DNA of 64,000 nt from Streptomyces cinnamoneus (GCF_002939475.1 NZ_PKFQ01000001.1:434001-498000); one strand, 5' to 3'. Shown: positions 8,233 to 17,612, numbered from the stretch's first letter. Translations and numbers: made by a program. The notes: a model not told the origin generated them from the letters alone.

Positions 8233-8636
8233 TACGACGTGGGCGCCTGTGAGCGTTCGGGGGTGTCCAGCCACTCGCCGAGCGCCTGCGCGGCGCGGAC
8301 CGTCTCGCCGCCCAGCTCTCCGAGCCGTGCCTTGCGGGAGGCCACCACGATCAGCGTGCTGCCCGCTCCGCACCCGACGATGCACAGGTACCGGTCGTCC
8401 ATCTCGACGAGTTGGCGGATCACTCCGCCGCCGTCGATCTCCCGCGAGATGGCCTTCATGGTGGACGCGATGCCGGAGGCCGCCGCGGCCACCCGTTCGG
8501 CCTGGTCCCGTTCCAGCATGTAGGCGCTGAGTTTGAGCCCGTCGTTGGAGAGGAGAACGGCTCCCTGGATCCCCGCGATCCTGCTCAGGTTGTTGTCCAG
8601 GATGCTGTAGATCGCATCGTTCTGTGTCGTCGTCAT
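8232..8636 (-). CDS. cvnB: CvnB, roadblock/LC7-domain protein
   Basis: A 134-residue protein of the roadblock/LC7 (MglB-like) family, expected to act on or scaffold the GTPase CvnD at the membrane. The sequence shows the usual pattern: IAGIQGAVLLSNDGLKLS, then ASGIASTMKAISREIDGG and GCGAGSTLIVVAS. The ATG overlaps the cvnA stop as ATGA. The length is normal for the family. Confidence 0.93.
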   Translation of the reverse strand: MTTTQNDAIYSILDNNLSRIAGIQGAVLLSNDGLKLSAYMLERDQAERVAAAASGIASTMKAISREIDGGGVIRQLVEMDDRYLCIVGCGAGSTLIVVASRKARLGELGGETVRAAQALGEWLDTPERSQAPTS

Positions 8637-10990
8637 GACTGGTCCCCTCGGAGCTCGAGTTCCACTTGCCTGGTGCTGTCTTCGTAGTCCGCCCAGGCGT
8701 CGGCCACCTCTTCGGGCGTGGCGGCGTCCCGGCCCACCGGTTCGTCCGCGCGCGGCTCGCGGAGCCGCTGGGCGATGTGGGTCTGGGGGACGCGCTCGGG
8801 GAGAGCCGGCCGGCCGGGGACGTCCCCGGAGCCGGACCGGGGCGGTGTCTCCGGCGCCGTGTTCCCGGCCTGCCGCACCCGCTCCTTCCGCGGGCGGCGC
8901 GGCAGTTCCGGCGCGCCGGGCGCGGGATCGCCCGCCGGGTCACCGGTCTGCTGCCGCGCGACGAGCTTCGGCCGCCGTTCCTCGGTGGGCTGTGCGGGCC
9001 GCGGTACGGGCGCGGGCTCCTTCGCCGGCTCGGGCACCGCGGTGCCCTCGCGGGCCGGTACGAGGTGCTCACTCGGGACGATCACGACGGCGGACGTGCC
9101 GCCGAACGCCGACCGGCGCAGCGTGACCGTCGCCCCGAGCTGGTCGGCGAGGTGGCCGACCACGAAGAGGCCGAGCCGGTGCGCGTTGCTGGCCAGTTCG
9201 GAGTACGGCGGGGCCGAGTGCAGCCGGCCGTTCATCTCCTCGTACCTCTCGGCGGTCACCCGCGGGCCGCGGTCCTCGATCTCGATGCAGAGGCCGTCGC
9301 CGACCAGTTCGGACCGGATGGCGACCCTCGCCGTCGGCGGGGAGAAGCGCGTGGCGTTGTCCAGCAGCTCCGCCAGGAGGTGGCTGAGCTGGCTGATCAC
9401 GCCGGCCTCCACACTGGTCTCGTCCATGGCGTGCCGGTCGATGCGCCGGAAGTCCTCGACCTCGGCGGCCGCCTCCCGCAGCAGGTCGGCGATGCGCATG
9501 GGCTCCATGTGCGGGTCGGAGATCTCGCCACCCGCCAGGATGAGCAGGTTCTCGATCTGCCGCCGCATGCCCACCGTGAGCTGGTCGGACCTCATGAGGT
9601 CGGCGAGGAGCGCCTCGTCCTGACCGTAGGTGTCCTGGATGTGCTCGGTGAGGGCGAGCTGCCGGCTGACCAGGTTCCCGGTCCGTGCGGCGATGCCGGA
9701 GGCGAACACGCTGAAGCCCTGCCGCTCGTCGGCGAGCTTCCGGTGTCCCTCGACGGAGACTGCGACGACGCGGGCGAAGGCGTCGCTGATCCGTCCGACC
9801 TCGTCCTGCTCGCCCTCCGGCCGCGGCAGTGCGTCGCTGCCGACGGCCTCTCCGCGCTGGAGGCGGTCCAGGACGTCCGGGAGGGTCTCCTCGGCGACCG
9901 CCACCGTGCGGTCGTGGAGAGAGCGCAGGCGGCGCAGGACCGTACGCGTGGTGAAGGCCACGACGGCGACGACCAGCAGGAGGGCGGCGCCACTTGCGGC
10001 CACCAGCAGGACGACCTGGTCCTCCAGTTGCGCCGCCCGTTCGTCGGCGTGGGCGAGCAGTTCCTTCAGCTCGCTCTCGTCGAGGGTGTCCAACTGGCCG
10101 GAGAAGGTGCCGTAGGCCGCCCGCCAGTCCCGGACGTCCGGCGGCAGCACGACGCCGGAAGAGACGTCCCGGTGCTCGGAGACGATCGCGTTCTCGATGC
10201 GGGACTTGGTCTGCCAGGCGTTCGAGGTGAGGATCCGCTGGAGGGCGTCCTGGTCGTCGAGGGGCAGATCGAGGGCGACCGTGTCGTACAGGTAGTCGCT
10301 CGCGCCCACCGCTTCGACGAATTCGCGGAACCTGGCGGACGTCAGCTTTCCGGAGGGGCCCGACAGCGCGAGGATGGCGTCCTCGCGGGCCACCACCTCC
10401 GCCGCCGAGAACAGGGCCACGAGTGAGGTCGCCTCCTGCGTGAGCCCGCCGTCGTCGACGTGGTTGAAGTCTCCGAAGCAACGGATCGTTCCGCCGATCA
10501 CGTCGGTGTAGTAGTCGACGGCGTCGTCCGGGCTGCCGTGGCGCGCGTTGGCGCGTTCGCGCAGAGCGCCCAGGTCGGCCAGTCGCCGCGCGACGTCGCG
10601 GAGGCGGTCCTTCGCCCGGTCGGAGTGGAGCTGATCGGCGTCCGACGACTTCAGGAACACGGCCACGGCCCGGTCGGTGTCGGCCCGGCGGTCCCGCAGT
10701 TCGGCACTGGACACGGGCATGCCCGACCACCACGCGGCGGTGACCGCGCGCTCGGACTGCAGCGTGGTCATGAGCCGGTACAGGGGTACGCCGGTCTGCC
10801 GGCCGGCCATCACGTCCTTGCGCAGGTGCCGGGACTCCTGCACCGACCGGTCGGAGCTGATGAGAACCTGGGCGCCCATCGCCACGGTGGGCACCACCGC
10901 GAGCCAGACGAGCAGGGTACGCAGGCGCACGGCCCCTCGTCGGCTTCTGCGTACCGGCTCGCCCGGGCCTTCGGATCCTGTGGGAGTCAT
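8633..10990 (-). CDS. cvnA: CvnA, conservon membrane histidine-kinase-like sensor
   Basis: A 785-residue membrane sensor heading the operon. A first transmembrane helix lies at about residues 22-42. An extracytoplasmic, mostly helical domain of about 270 residues fits a nitrate/nitrite-sensing (NIT) type. A second helix near 325-350 (LLVAASGAALLLVVAVVAF) is followed by a HAMP-like linker. The cytoplasmic part holds a HATPase fold: N box HLLAELLDNATRFS, G1-like EIEDRGPR and G2-like GLFVVGHLADQLG. The DHp phospho-acceptor region is atypical, as is normal for CvnA. The C-terminus is a long Pro/Arg-rich tail. The ATG at 10990 has GAGGA five bases upstream; an in-frame GTG at 11005 precedes that site and is unlikely. 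Confidence 0.92.
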   Translation of the reverse strand: MTPTGSEGPGEPVRRSRRGAVRLRTLLVWLAVVPTVAMGAQVLISSDRSVQESRHLRKDVMAGRQTGVPLYRLMTTLQSERAVTAAWWSGMPVSSAELRDRRADTDRAVAVFLKSSDADQLHSDRAKDRLRDVARRLADLGALRERANARHGSPDDAVDYYTDVIGGTIRCFGDFNHVDDGGLTQEATSLVALFSAAEVVAREDAILALSGPSGKLTSARFREFVEAVGASDYLYDTVALDLPLDDQDALQRILTSNAWQTKSRIENAIVSEHRDVSSGVVLPPDVRDWRAAYGTFSGQLDTLDESELKELLAHADERAAQLEDQVVLLVAASGAALLLVVAVVAFTTRTVLRRLRSLHDRTVAVAEETLPDVLDRLQRGEAVGSDALPRPEGEQDEVGRISDAFARVVAVSVEGHRKLADERQGFSVFASGIAARTGNLVSRQLALTEHIQDTYGQDEALLADLMRSDQLTVGMRRQIENLLILAGGEISDPHMEPMRIADLLREAAAEVEDFRRIDRHAMDETSVEAGVISQLSHLLAELLDNATRFSPPTARVAIRSELVGDGLCIEIEDRGPRVTAERYEEMNGRLHSAPPYSELASNAHRLGLFVVGHLADQLGATVTLRRSAFGGTSAVVIVPSEHLVPAREGTAVPEPAKEPAPVPRPAQPTEERRPKLVARQQTGDPAGDPAPGAPELPRRPRKERVRQAGNTAPETPPRSGSGDVPGRPALPERVPQTHIAQRLREPRADEPVGRDAATPEEVADAWADYEDSTRQVELELRGDQS

Positions 10991-11292
10991 CAGTCCTCGT
11001 AACACAGCCGGCCGTTTCGGAGTGGGTGCCGATCATAACCAGCCAACTCAAGGAACATCAGTTGAGGTTGGTGCACAGGATCGGTAGCCGCCCTTAAGGG
11101 GGGGTTCATCGCTGGTCGCGGTGATTGTCGGCTGTGCTGGGAAATCGGGCGGATCGCACGCCGAGGTCAGCGGGGCGCCGGGCGGGCCTCGGGGGCCGGC
11201 GCGGCGGTCCTCTCCGGATCCCGCCCGTCAGGGCCCCGGCGGCGGCCGGCGCCGTCCGTCACGGCCCGCACCGGACGGGAGGCCGCCGCGCG
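10991..11292. other. intergenic region between conservon and MetF-like gene
   Basis: A 302-base gap. The left part holds the probable conservon promoter and an imperfect inverted repeat. The right part (about 11150-11292) is very GC-rich, has no supportable gene, and probably carries the transcription end of the MetF-like gene. Confidence 0.5.
11032..11071 (-). promoter_or_regulatory. candidate conservon promoter with imperfect inverted repeat
   Basis: On the minus strand TATGAT (11037 to 11032) is a good -10 element 41 bases upstream of the cvnA ATG. The -35 region is weak, but it coincides with an imperfect dyad, CCAACTCAA (11043-11051) against TTGAGGTTGG (11062-11071). Such a site could bind an activator or repressor. 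No protein is assigned. Confidence 0.4.
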
Positions 11293-12171
11293 CTATGAGG
11301 CCGACGGGCTCGCCTCACGGAAGCCCGCCGCCCACTCCGCGGTGGCCCGCAGGCCACCGAAGGTGTAGAAGTGCAGCTTGACGGTGCCGTGCCGCTGCGG
11401 ATCGTAGCCCTCGGAGAGGGCGCGGAGGAACCGGTCCGGGCCGGCCGTCCCCATGAGGTGGGTGAGGGAGAGGCCGTACTTCCGGGCGATGCCCGCGCTG
11501 GTCCCGACGCCGAACCGGGCCGCGTACCCCAGCAGCCTGCGCACCCCCGCGGGCCCGGGCACACCGACCCTGACGGGCAGGTGGACACCGCGGTCACGCG
11601 CCTCCTCGATCCATCTGAGGACCGGGTCGGGGTCGAAGCCGAACTGCGTGACGACGTGACCGGACATGCCGCGCTCGGAGAGCGCGGCGGCCTTCTGCTC
11701 CAGCGCCGACCACAGGCGCGGGCCGGTGATGGCCGGGTGCCCCTCCGGGTAACCGCAGAGACCGACCTGCTGGACGCCGTACCGCTCCAGCAGCCCCGAC
11801 CGGATCAGTGCCAGGGAGTCCTCATACGGCCCCTCCGGCACGGCCGGGTCGCCGCCCACCGCGAACACCTGTCCGGACGTCCCGTCCGCCCGGAGCCGGC
11901 AGAGGAACTCCTCGAACGCCGCGCGTGAGGGCATCCGGCGGGCCGACAGGTGCGGGACGGGCTCGAAGCCGAGGGCTTTCACCGCACGGGCGGCGGTGAG
12001 CCGCGTCGACATCTCCTCGTTGCCCAGGAAGGTCACGTTGACACGCGTACCCGCGGGGAGGAGGTGTCCGGCCTCTTCGAGGGCCGGGCCGTCCTTGCCG
12101 GTCATTTCGAGGGAGAAGTCCTCGAGCAGCAGGCCGGCGGCCCCACCGGGCGAGGCGGTATGAGAATCCAT
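11293..12171 (-). CDS. methylenetetrahydrofolate reductase (MetF) family protein
   Basis: A 292-residue TIM-barrel flavoprotein-like protein related to MetF. Motifs include VNVTFLGNE, FEPVPHLSARR, VFAVGGDPAVPEGPYEDSL and GLCGYPEGHPAI, which correspond to folate/FAD-binding segments of the family. It lacks the usual MetF opening (SFEFFPPK), so it is a divergent paralogue rather than the main methionine-pathway enzyme. It may process a C1-folate in another pathway, but the substrate is uncertain. GGAG lies 7 bases before the ATG at 12171. It is divergent from the permease gene across 234 bases. Confidence 0.85.
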   Translation of the reverse strand: MDSHTASPGGAAGLLLEDFSLEMTGKDGPALEEAGHLLPAGTRVNVTFLGNEEMSTRLTAARAVKALGFEPVPHLSARRMPSRAAFEEFLCRLRADGTSGQVFAVGGDPAVPEGPYEDSLALIRSGLLERYGVQQVGLCGYPEGHPAITGPRLWSALEQKAAALSERGMSGHVVTQFGFDPDPVLRWIEEARDRGVHLPVRVGVPGPAGVRRLLGYAARFGVGTSAGIARKYGLSLTHLMGTAGPDRFLRALSEGYDPQRHGTVKLHFYTFGGLRATAEWAAGFREASPSAS

Positions 12172-12339
12172 CGTGCTCCGTAAGACGTGGGACGACCCGA
12201 CTGTACGAGGGTAGAAGGCCCCCCGCACACGCCCGCCGCCGGCCGGTTCACCTGCGCTCCGGGGCCCGGCCGCGCCCGGCAAGCAGATCTTGACGCTTTC
12301 CTGACGCCCCTCCCCGGCCGGGGCGGAGAGTCCATTGCT

Positions 12340-12345
12340 TACGCT
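12340..12345 (+). promoter_or_regulatory. candidate -10 element TACGCT of permease gene
   Basis: TACGCT, preceded by T, matches the hexamer found just before the start of the second permease gene (15327). It would give a transcript start near 12352 and a leader of about 55 bases. TTGACG and CCTGACGC lie further upstream but not at -35 spacing. Confidence 0.3.
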
Positions 12346-12405
12346 GGCTCGGCTGTCCGCAGGATGGCCGAATTCCGACCCCGGCAGAACACCAGGAGCA
12401 CCTCC

Positions 12406-14352
12406 ATGGCCACCCCGACCGACACGCCCACGAGTCGTCTTCGGGGGTGGATGCTGGAGGGGCTCTCCGACATGGGCAGGGGCCGTCCCTCGCAGGCCGC
12501 GCCGGCGCCCGAGCACAAGGGCCAGCCCTGGTACCGGGTGATGTGCCTGACCGGTGTCGACTATTTCTCGACACTGGGCTACCAGCCCGGCATCGCCGCC
12601 CTGGCCGCCGGTCTGCTCTCCCCCGTCGCGACGATCGTGCTGGTGATCGTGACCCTGGCCGGCGCGCTGCCCGTCTACCGGCGCGTGGCCGAGGAGAGCC
12701 CGCACGGCGAGGGTTCGATCGCGATGCTGTCGCGGCTGCTGTCCTTCTGGAAGGGCAAGCTGTTCGTCCTCACGCTGCTGGGCTTCGCCGCGACCGACTT
12801 CCTGATCACGATCACGCTGTCGGCCGCGGACGCCTCCACCCACCTGGTGGAGAACCCCAATCTGGAAGGAGCCCTGCACGACAAGCAGGTGCTGATCACC
12901 TTGATCCTCATCGCGCTGCTCGGCGCGGTGTTCCTCAAGGGCTTCCTGGAGGCGATCGGCGTCGCCGTCGTCCTGGTCACGGTCTACCTCGCGCTCAACG
13001 CGGTGGTCGTGGTCACCGGCCTGTGGCACGTCCTGACCGAAGGCCACGTCGTCACCGACTGGACCGCCGCCCTCACCGCCGAGCACGGCAACGTCTTCGT
13101 CATGGTCGGCGTCGCCCTGATCGTCTTCCCGAAGCTGGCGCTCGGCCTGTCCGGCTTCGAGACCGGCGTGGCCGTGATGCCGCACGTCAAGGGCGCCCCG
13201 GACGACACCGAGGACAGGCCTGCCGGGCGGACCCGCGGCACCAAGAAGCTGCTCACGACCGCCGCGCTCATCATGAGCGTCTTCCTGATCCTGACCAGCT
13301 TCATCACCACCGTGCTCATCCCGCACCAGGAGTTCGAGTCCGGCGGCGACGCCAGCGGCCGCGCGCTCGCCTACCTGGCGCACGAGTACCTGGGCAACGC
13401 CTTCGGCACGGTCTACGACGTCTCGACCATCCTCATCCTGTGGTTCGCGGGTGCCTCCGCCATGGCCGGTCTGCTCAACCTGATGCCGCGCTATCTGCCC
13501 AAGTACGGCATGGCCCCGCACTGGGCCCGCGCCGTGCGCCCCATGGTGATCGTCTTCACCCTCGTCGCCTTCCTCGTCACCTGGATCTTCGACGCCGACG
13601 TCGAAGCCCAGGGCGGCGCCTACGCCACCGGCGTCCTCGTCCTCATCTGCTCCGCCGCCATCGCGGTCACCATCGCCGCCCGCAAGGCCGGCCAGCGGGG
13701 CTGGACCATCGGCTTCGGCGTCATCTCGGCCGTCTTCCTCTACACCACCGTCGTCAACGTCATCGAGCGCCCGGACGGCGTGAAGATCGGTGCCTGCTTC
13801 ACCGCCGGCATCCTCCTCGTCTCCCTCCTCTCCCGCCTCGGCCGCGCCTTCGAACTCCGCGTCACGCATGTGGAACTCGACGAGATGGCCGAGCGGTTCA
13901 TCCGCGACATCTCCCAGCGCACGCCGCGCTTCATAGCCAACGAACCCGACGAGCGCGACGTCACCGAATACCGCGAGAAGATCGAACAGATCCGCGCCGA
14001 CAACGACATCCCCACCACCGAGGACTTCGTCTTCGTCGAGGTCACGGTCACCGACCCCTCCGAGTTCGAGGCCGGCCTGACGGTCCGCGGCGAGATCATG
14101 CACGACCGCTACCGCGTCCTGACGATGGAGAGCTCCTCCGTCCCCAACGCCCTCGCGGCCTTCCTCCTCCACGCCCGCGACCTCACGGGCACCCGCCCCC
14201 ACGTCTTCTTCGAGTGGACCGAGGGCAACCCCTTCACCAACTTCGTCCGCTTCTTCCTCTTCGGCCAGGGCGAGGTCGCTCCGGTCACCCGCGAGATCCT
14301 GCGCGAGGCCGAACCGGACCGCGACCGCCGCCCCCGCGTCCACGTCGGCTGA
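12406..14352 (+). CDS. APC-superfamily permease with cytosolic C-terminal domain
   Basis: A 648-residue membrane transporter. About twelve hydrophobic segments follow a short cytosolic N-terminus; the conserved first-helix region reads [17 protein letters not shown]. The last 170 or so residues are soluble and charged ([18 protein letters not shown], then [17 protein letters not shown]). The family sits in the APC superfamily near KimA/YdaO-like potassium or amino-acid transporters; the substrate cannot be read from the sequence. AGGAG lies 7 bases before the ATG at 12406, and a longer frame from 12187 is noncoding in character. A perfect terminator hairpin follows. A related but distinct permease lies at 15339. 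Confidence 0.88.
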   Translation: MATPTDTPTSRLRGWMLEGLSDMGRGRPSQAAPAPEHKGQPWYRVMCLTGVDYFSTLGYQPGIAALAAGLLSPVATIVLVIVTLAGALPVYRRVAEESPHGEGSIAMLSRLLSFWKGKLFVLTLLGFAATDFLITITLSAADASTHLVENPNLEGALHDKQVLITLILIALLGAVFLKGFLEAIGVAVVLVTVYLALNAVVVVTGLWHVLTEGHVVTDWTAALTAEHGNVFVMVGVALIVFPKLALGLSGFETGVAVMPHVKGAPDDTEDRPAGRTRGTKKLLTTAALIMSVFLILTSFITTVLIPHQEFESGGDASGRALAYLAHEYLGNAFGTVYDVSTILILWFAGASAMAGLLNLMPRYLPKYGMAPHWARAVRPMVIVFTLVAFLVTWIFDADVEAQGGAYATGVLVLICSAAIAVTIAARKAGQRGWTIGFGVISAVFLYTTVVNVIERPDGVKIGACFTAGILLVSLLSRLGRAFELRVTHVELDEMAERFIRDISQRTPRFIANEPDERDVTEYREKIEQIRADNDIPTTEDFVFVEVTVTDPSEFEAGLTVRGEIMHDRYRVLTMESSSVPNALAAFLLHARDLTGTRPHVFFEWTEGNPFTNFVRFFLFGQGEVAPVTREILREAEPDRDRRPRVHVG

Positions 14353-14360
14353 GCAACCGT

Positions 14361-14391
14361 CCACCGACGCCGGCCCACCCGGCGTCGGTGG
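14361..14391 (+). terminator. terminator of APC permease gene
   Basis: A perfect 13-bp stem (14361-14373 with 14379-14391) and a 5-base loop, starting 9 bases after the stop codon. Confidence 0.75.
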
Positions 14392-14437
14392 AAGGACTGC
14401 GGTTCGTCGTTCGGCATGACGGCTCCGGAGAACCCGC

Positions 14438-14466
14438 GGGGCGGGCGGTGCCGCACCGCCCGCCCC
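14438..14466 (-). terminator. terminator of bL37 gene
   Basis: A perfect 13-bp stem (14438-14450 with 14454-14466) with a 3-base loop, starting 17 bases beyond the stop of the minus-strand bL37 gene. Confidence 0.7.
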
Positions 14467-14482
14467 AGTGGTGATGGCCTGA

Positions 14483-14554
14483 TCAGGCGCAGGCCCTGCT
14501 GCCGTGGTTGGCCTTCTTGCGGCGGGCTCGCTTCTTACGGGCGCGCTTGGACAT
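14483..14554 (-). CDS. 50S ribosomal protein bL37
   Basis: A 23-residue, highly basic micro-ORF beginning MSKRARKKRARRKKANHG and ending SRACA. It matches the actinobacterial large-subunit protein bL37 (typically 23-24 residues, KR-rich with ANHG near the end). AAGGA lies about 10 bases before the ATG and a hairpin follows the stop, so it is an independent gene. The frame is open upstream into the SDR remnant, which could mislead gene callers into one fused 145-residue protein. Confidence 0.85.
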   Translation of the reverse strand: MSKRARKKRARRKKANHGSRACA

Positions 14555-14609
14555 CAGGTGTCGTCCTTCTTTCTTCTTTCGATAGCGGGATGCTGCGGCG
14601 TTACGACGT

Positions 14610-14920
14610 TCAGGCCGTCTGTGCGACCAGTTGGTCGGCGAGCTTGCACAGCCGGCGGGGTGCTCCTCGGCGACGCGCGCGGCCATGGCCCGTACCTCGT
14701 CCAGCCGGGAGAAGTCGGCGACGACCAGACGCAGACACAGGGGGTCCGCGCCGGCCGCGGCCAGGCGGGTGACGGCGTCGTCGCCGGAGGCCTGGTCGGG
14801 GGCGTGCACGATGACCGTGTCCCCCCGGCCGGCGAGCAGCCGGGCGGTCTCCCAGCCGATGCCGGAGGTGGCACCGGTGACCAGAACGGTCCTGGGAGCG
14901 GGCGAGACAGCAGAAGACAT
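14610..14920 (-). pseudogene. truncated short-chain dehydrogenase (SDR) remnant
   Basis: The ATG at 14920 opens MSSAVSPAPRTVLVTGATSG, a normal SDR N-terminus with the TGxxxGIG dinucleotide-binding loop, and continues for about 80 residues to RVAEEHPAG. It then stops resembling an SDR: the expected NNAG motif and the YxxxK active site are absent. In this frame the sequence runs on, with no stop, into the bL37 gene; in another frame it ends at 14610 after CKLADQLVAQTA. At about a third of the usual 250 residues it cannot be catalytic. A functional mini-protein is possible but unlikely. Confidence 0.65.
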
Positions 14921-15326
14921 GGGAATCCACTCCGGGAATTCGAGCAAAGCGGCAGCTGGATCCGCCCCGTGGCGGACTGCCGTGCGAACAGAAGGCGACG
15001 TCAGCGGTGGCGCACGGGAATGTGCGTGCCGACGGACCGGTTGGGGTGCGAAGACAACGCGACGGTGCGCCGGGCACGGTCGCGGTGTCGCAGAGTCGCG
15101 GAAGGAAAACGCCCTCAGCGCGCGGAACGTGAGCAGCGCGCGGTGCCGGACAGCGCCGTATGAGGCGGCCGGTCGTCGTGGCGCAGGTGGCTGTTCACGC
15201 TCACCATCCAAGGCATCCGGGTTGCCCGGCACAAGCTGCGCGCCGCTTCCCTGACGCGCTTCTGACACGCCGCCACAGACGCCGCACCGCGGAACGCGTT
15301 GCACCGGACATCCGGTATGGGCAATT
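14921..15326. other. intergenic region upstream of KimA-like gene
   Basis: About 400 bases with no supportable gene on either strand. The right end carries CCTGACGCGCTTCTGACACG, resembling the sequence upstream of the other permease gene, and the -10 hexamer listed separately. Confidence 0.45.
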
Positions 15327-15332
15327 TACGCT
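15327..15332 (+). promoter_or_regulatory. -10 element TACGCT, probably leaderless
   Basis: TACGCT ends 6 bases before the GTG at 15339, placing the expected transcript start on the initiation codon. There is no Shine-Dalgarno sequence before the GTG, which agrees with leaderless translation. Confidence 0.45.
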
Positions 15333-15338
15333 CGTGCC

Positions 15339-17390
15339 GTGATCGATGTGACGGGGTTTCTCAAGCGGCTGGCGCTCGGGCGGGCGATGCGCAGCGAGGA
15401 GCTGAACGAGACGCTGCTGCCCAAGCGGCTGGCCCTGCCGATCTTCGCCTCCGACCCGCTGTCCTCGGTCGCGTACGCCACGCAGGAGATCCTGCTCGTC
15501 CTGACCCTGGGCGGAATGGCGTACCTGCATTTCACGCCGTGGATCGCGGCCGCGGTCGTGGCGCTGATGACCGTGGTCGTCCTCTCGTACCGCCAAGTGG
15601 TGCACGCCTATCCGAGTGGCGGTGGCTCGTACGAGGTCGCCTCGACGAACCTGGGCGCGTCGGCCGGCCTGGTGGTCGCGGCCTCCTTGCTGGTCGACTA
15701 CGTGATGACGGTGGCGGTGTCCGTCGCCTCGGGCGTGGACAACATCATCTCGGCGGTACCGGAGCTGTCCGGTTACCGGGTGGTGATGGCGATCGGCTTC
15801 GTCGTGCTCCTCACCGGTGCGAACCTGCGCGGGGTGCGCGAGTCCGGCCAGGCCTTCGCCGCCCCGACGTACCTCTTCATCGCCGGCGTGCTGATCATGG
15901 TCGCCACCGGGCTGCTGCGGTATCTGCTCGGCCACCCGCCCGTCTCGGAGAGCGCCGGGTTGGGCATCGCGGCCGACCCCGCGGACGCGGACCTGGCGGG
16001 CCTCGCCCTGGTCATGCTCGGTCTGCGCGCCTTCTCCAGCGGCTGCACGGCCCTGACGGGCGTGGAGGCGATCTCCAACGGCGTGCCGGCCTTCCGCAAG
16101 CCCAAGTCGAAGAACGCCGCTGCCACGATGAGCGTCATGGGCGTCATCGCGGTGACCATGTTCGTCGGAGTGACGACTCTCGCGCTGGTCGCCAAGGTGC
16201 ACATCGCCGGGGATTCCTGCCGGCTCACCGGCCTGCCGGGCGACTGCGCCGCGTACACGCAGCGGACCGTCATCGCCCAGCTCGCGTCCGCGGTCTTCGG
16301 CGGGGAGCACAGCTTCGGCTTCTACTTCGTGCAGGCGGCCACCGCCCTGGTGCTGGTCCTGGCGGCGAACACCGCCTTCAACGGCTTCCCCCTGCTGGCC
16401 TCGATCCTCGCCCAGCACCGCTACCTGCCCCGGCAGCTGCACAACCGCGGCGACCGGCTGGCCTTCTCCAACGGCATCATCGCCCTGGCCCTGGCCGCAG
16501 GCCTGCTGCTGTGGTTCTACAAGGCGGACGTCACCAGCCTCATCCACCTCTACATCCTCGGCGTCTTCACCTCCTTCACCCTCTCCCAGACCGGCATGGT
16601 CCGGCACTGGAACCGCGCACTGCGCGGCGAGAGCGACCCGGCAGTGCGGCGGCGAGGGCTGACCGCCCGGGTCATCAACGCCACCGGCGCCGTCGTCACC
16701 GGGCTCGTCCTGGTGATCGTGCTGGCCACCAAGTTCCTTGAGGGCGCGTGGCTGGCCGTCGTGGCCGCGGTCGTGCTGTGGACGACGATGCGCGGCATCC
16801 GCCGGCACTACGACTCCGTCTCCGCCGAACTGGCCGTCACCGACCCGCGCGCCGAACTCGTCCGCCCCTCGCGCGTGGTGGCCGTCCTCCTGGTCTCCAC
16901 CATCCACAAACCCACCCTGCGCGCCCTCGCCTACGCCCGCGCCCTCCGGCCCGACCTCCTGGAAGCGCTGACCGTCGCCGTGGACCGGGACGAGACCAAG
17001 GCACTTGAGCGGCAGTGGGAGGAGCTCGACGTGGACGTGCCGCTCCGCGTGGTCGCCTCGCCGTACCGCGAGATCACGCGCCCCGTGGTCGAGTACGTGC
17101 GCTCCATCCGGCGCGCCGGCCCGCGGGACGTGGTGAGCGTCTTCATCCCCGAGTACGTGGTCGGCCACTGGTGGGAGCACCTGCTGCACAACCAGTCCGC
17201 GCTGTGGCTCAAGAGCCGGCTGCTGTTCACCCCCGGTGTCATGGTCACCAGCGTCCCCTGGCAGCTCACCTCCTCCTCCCGCGCCGACCACCCCGCCCGC
17301 CGCGCCCCCGGCGCCATCCGCCGCGGCGAACCCGCACCCGCCCACCTGCACCATCACCGCCCGCCTTCCGGCAACGGCGCAGGTCGCTAG
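15339..17390 (+). CDS. KimA/YdaO-like APC-family potassium transporter
   Basis: A 683-residue membrane protein. The hallmark N-terminal motif LPIFASDPLSSVAYATQEIL is that of the KimA (YdaO) potassium-importer branch of the APC superfamily, and about twelve hydrophobic helices follow to roughly residue 480. The cytosolic C-terminal region (about 500-660) has VVAVLLVSTIHKPTLRALAYA and resembles the adenine-nucleotide/UspA-like regulatory domain of that family. A Pro/His-rich tail ends the protein. The start is the GTG at 15339 with a leaderless-type promoter. Potassium as substrate is inferred from the family. It is the second large permease in this block, with bL37 between them. Confidence 0.88.
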   Translation: MIDVTGFLKRLALGRAMRSEELNETLLPKRLALPIFASDPLSSVAYATQEILLVLTLGGMAYLHFTPWIAAAVVALMTVVVLSYRQVVHAYPSGGGSYEVASTNLGASAGLVVAASLLVDYVMTVAVSVASGVDNIISAVPELSGYRVVMAIGFVVLLTGANLRGVRESGQAFAAPTYLFIAGVLIMVATGLLRYLLGHPPVSESAGLGIAADPADADLAGLALVMLGLRAFSSGCTALTGVEAISNGVPAFRKPKSKNAAATMSVMGVIAVTMFVGVTTLALVAKVHIAGDSCRLTGLPGDCAAYTQRTVIAQLASAVFGGEHSFGFYFVQAATALVLVLAANTAFNGFPLLASILAQHRYLPRQLHNRGDRLAFSNGIIALALAAGLLLWFYKADVTSLIHLYILGVFTSFTLSQTGMVRHWNRALRGESDPAVRRRGLTARVINATGAVVTGLVLVIVLATKFLEGAWLAVVAAVVLWTTMRGIRRHYDSVSAELAVTDPRAELVRPSRVVAVLLVSTIHKPTLRALAYARALRPDLLEALTVAVDRDETKALERQWEELDVDVPLRVVASPYREITRPVVEYVRSIRRAGPRDVVSVFIPEYVVGHWWEHLLHNQSALWLKSRLLFTPGVMVTSVPWQLTSSSRADHPARRAPGAIRRGEPAPAHLHHHRPPSGNGAGR

Positions 17391-17612
17391 AGAGCCGCAC
17401 GCCCCGGCCGCCGTCTCCTGCCCGTGACCCACGGCGCACGGCGTGCCGGACGACGGTGAGCAGCGGCATCAGCGCGACCGCGTCCTCGCCGCTGTCGCCC
17501 TCATCGTCCAGCTCGACAGCGGCCGGTCGCGCAACGGCCGCGGTCCTGAGCGACGGTGGTGTCGACGCAGCGCGTGCACCCGAGAGCACAACGGCGGCAG
17601 CAGCGGCTTGAG

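Noticed and set aside
8666..10426. A 586-codon plus-strand open frame over the conservon
   Set aside because: It is a shadow of cvnA, which has all expected domains on the minus strand.
12172..12405. Possible c-di-AMP (ydaO-type) riboswitch before a KimA/APC-like permease
   Set aside because: I could not find the conserved ydaO core segments in the 230-base leader; a covariance search would be needed to revive the idea.
17391..17612. Minus-strand frame continuing from the macro-domain region toward the permease
   Set aside because: The macro-domain frame has its own stop at 17613; the other-frame translation lacks a start and any motif.
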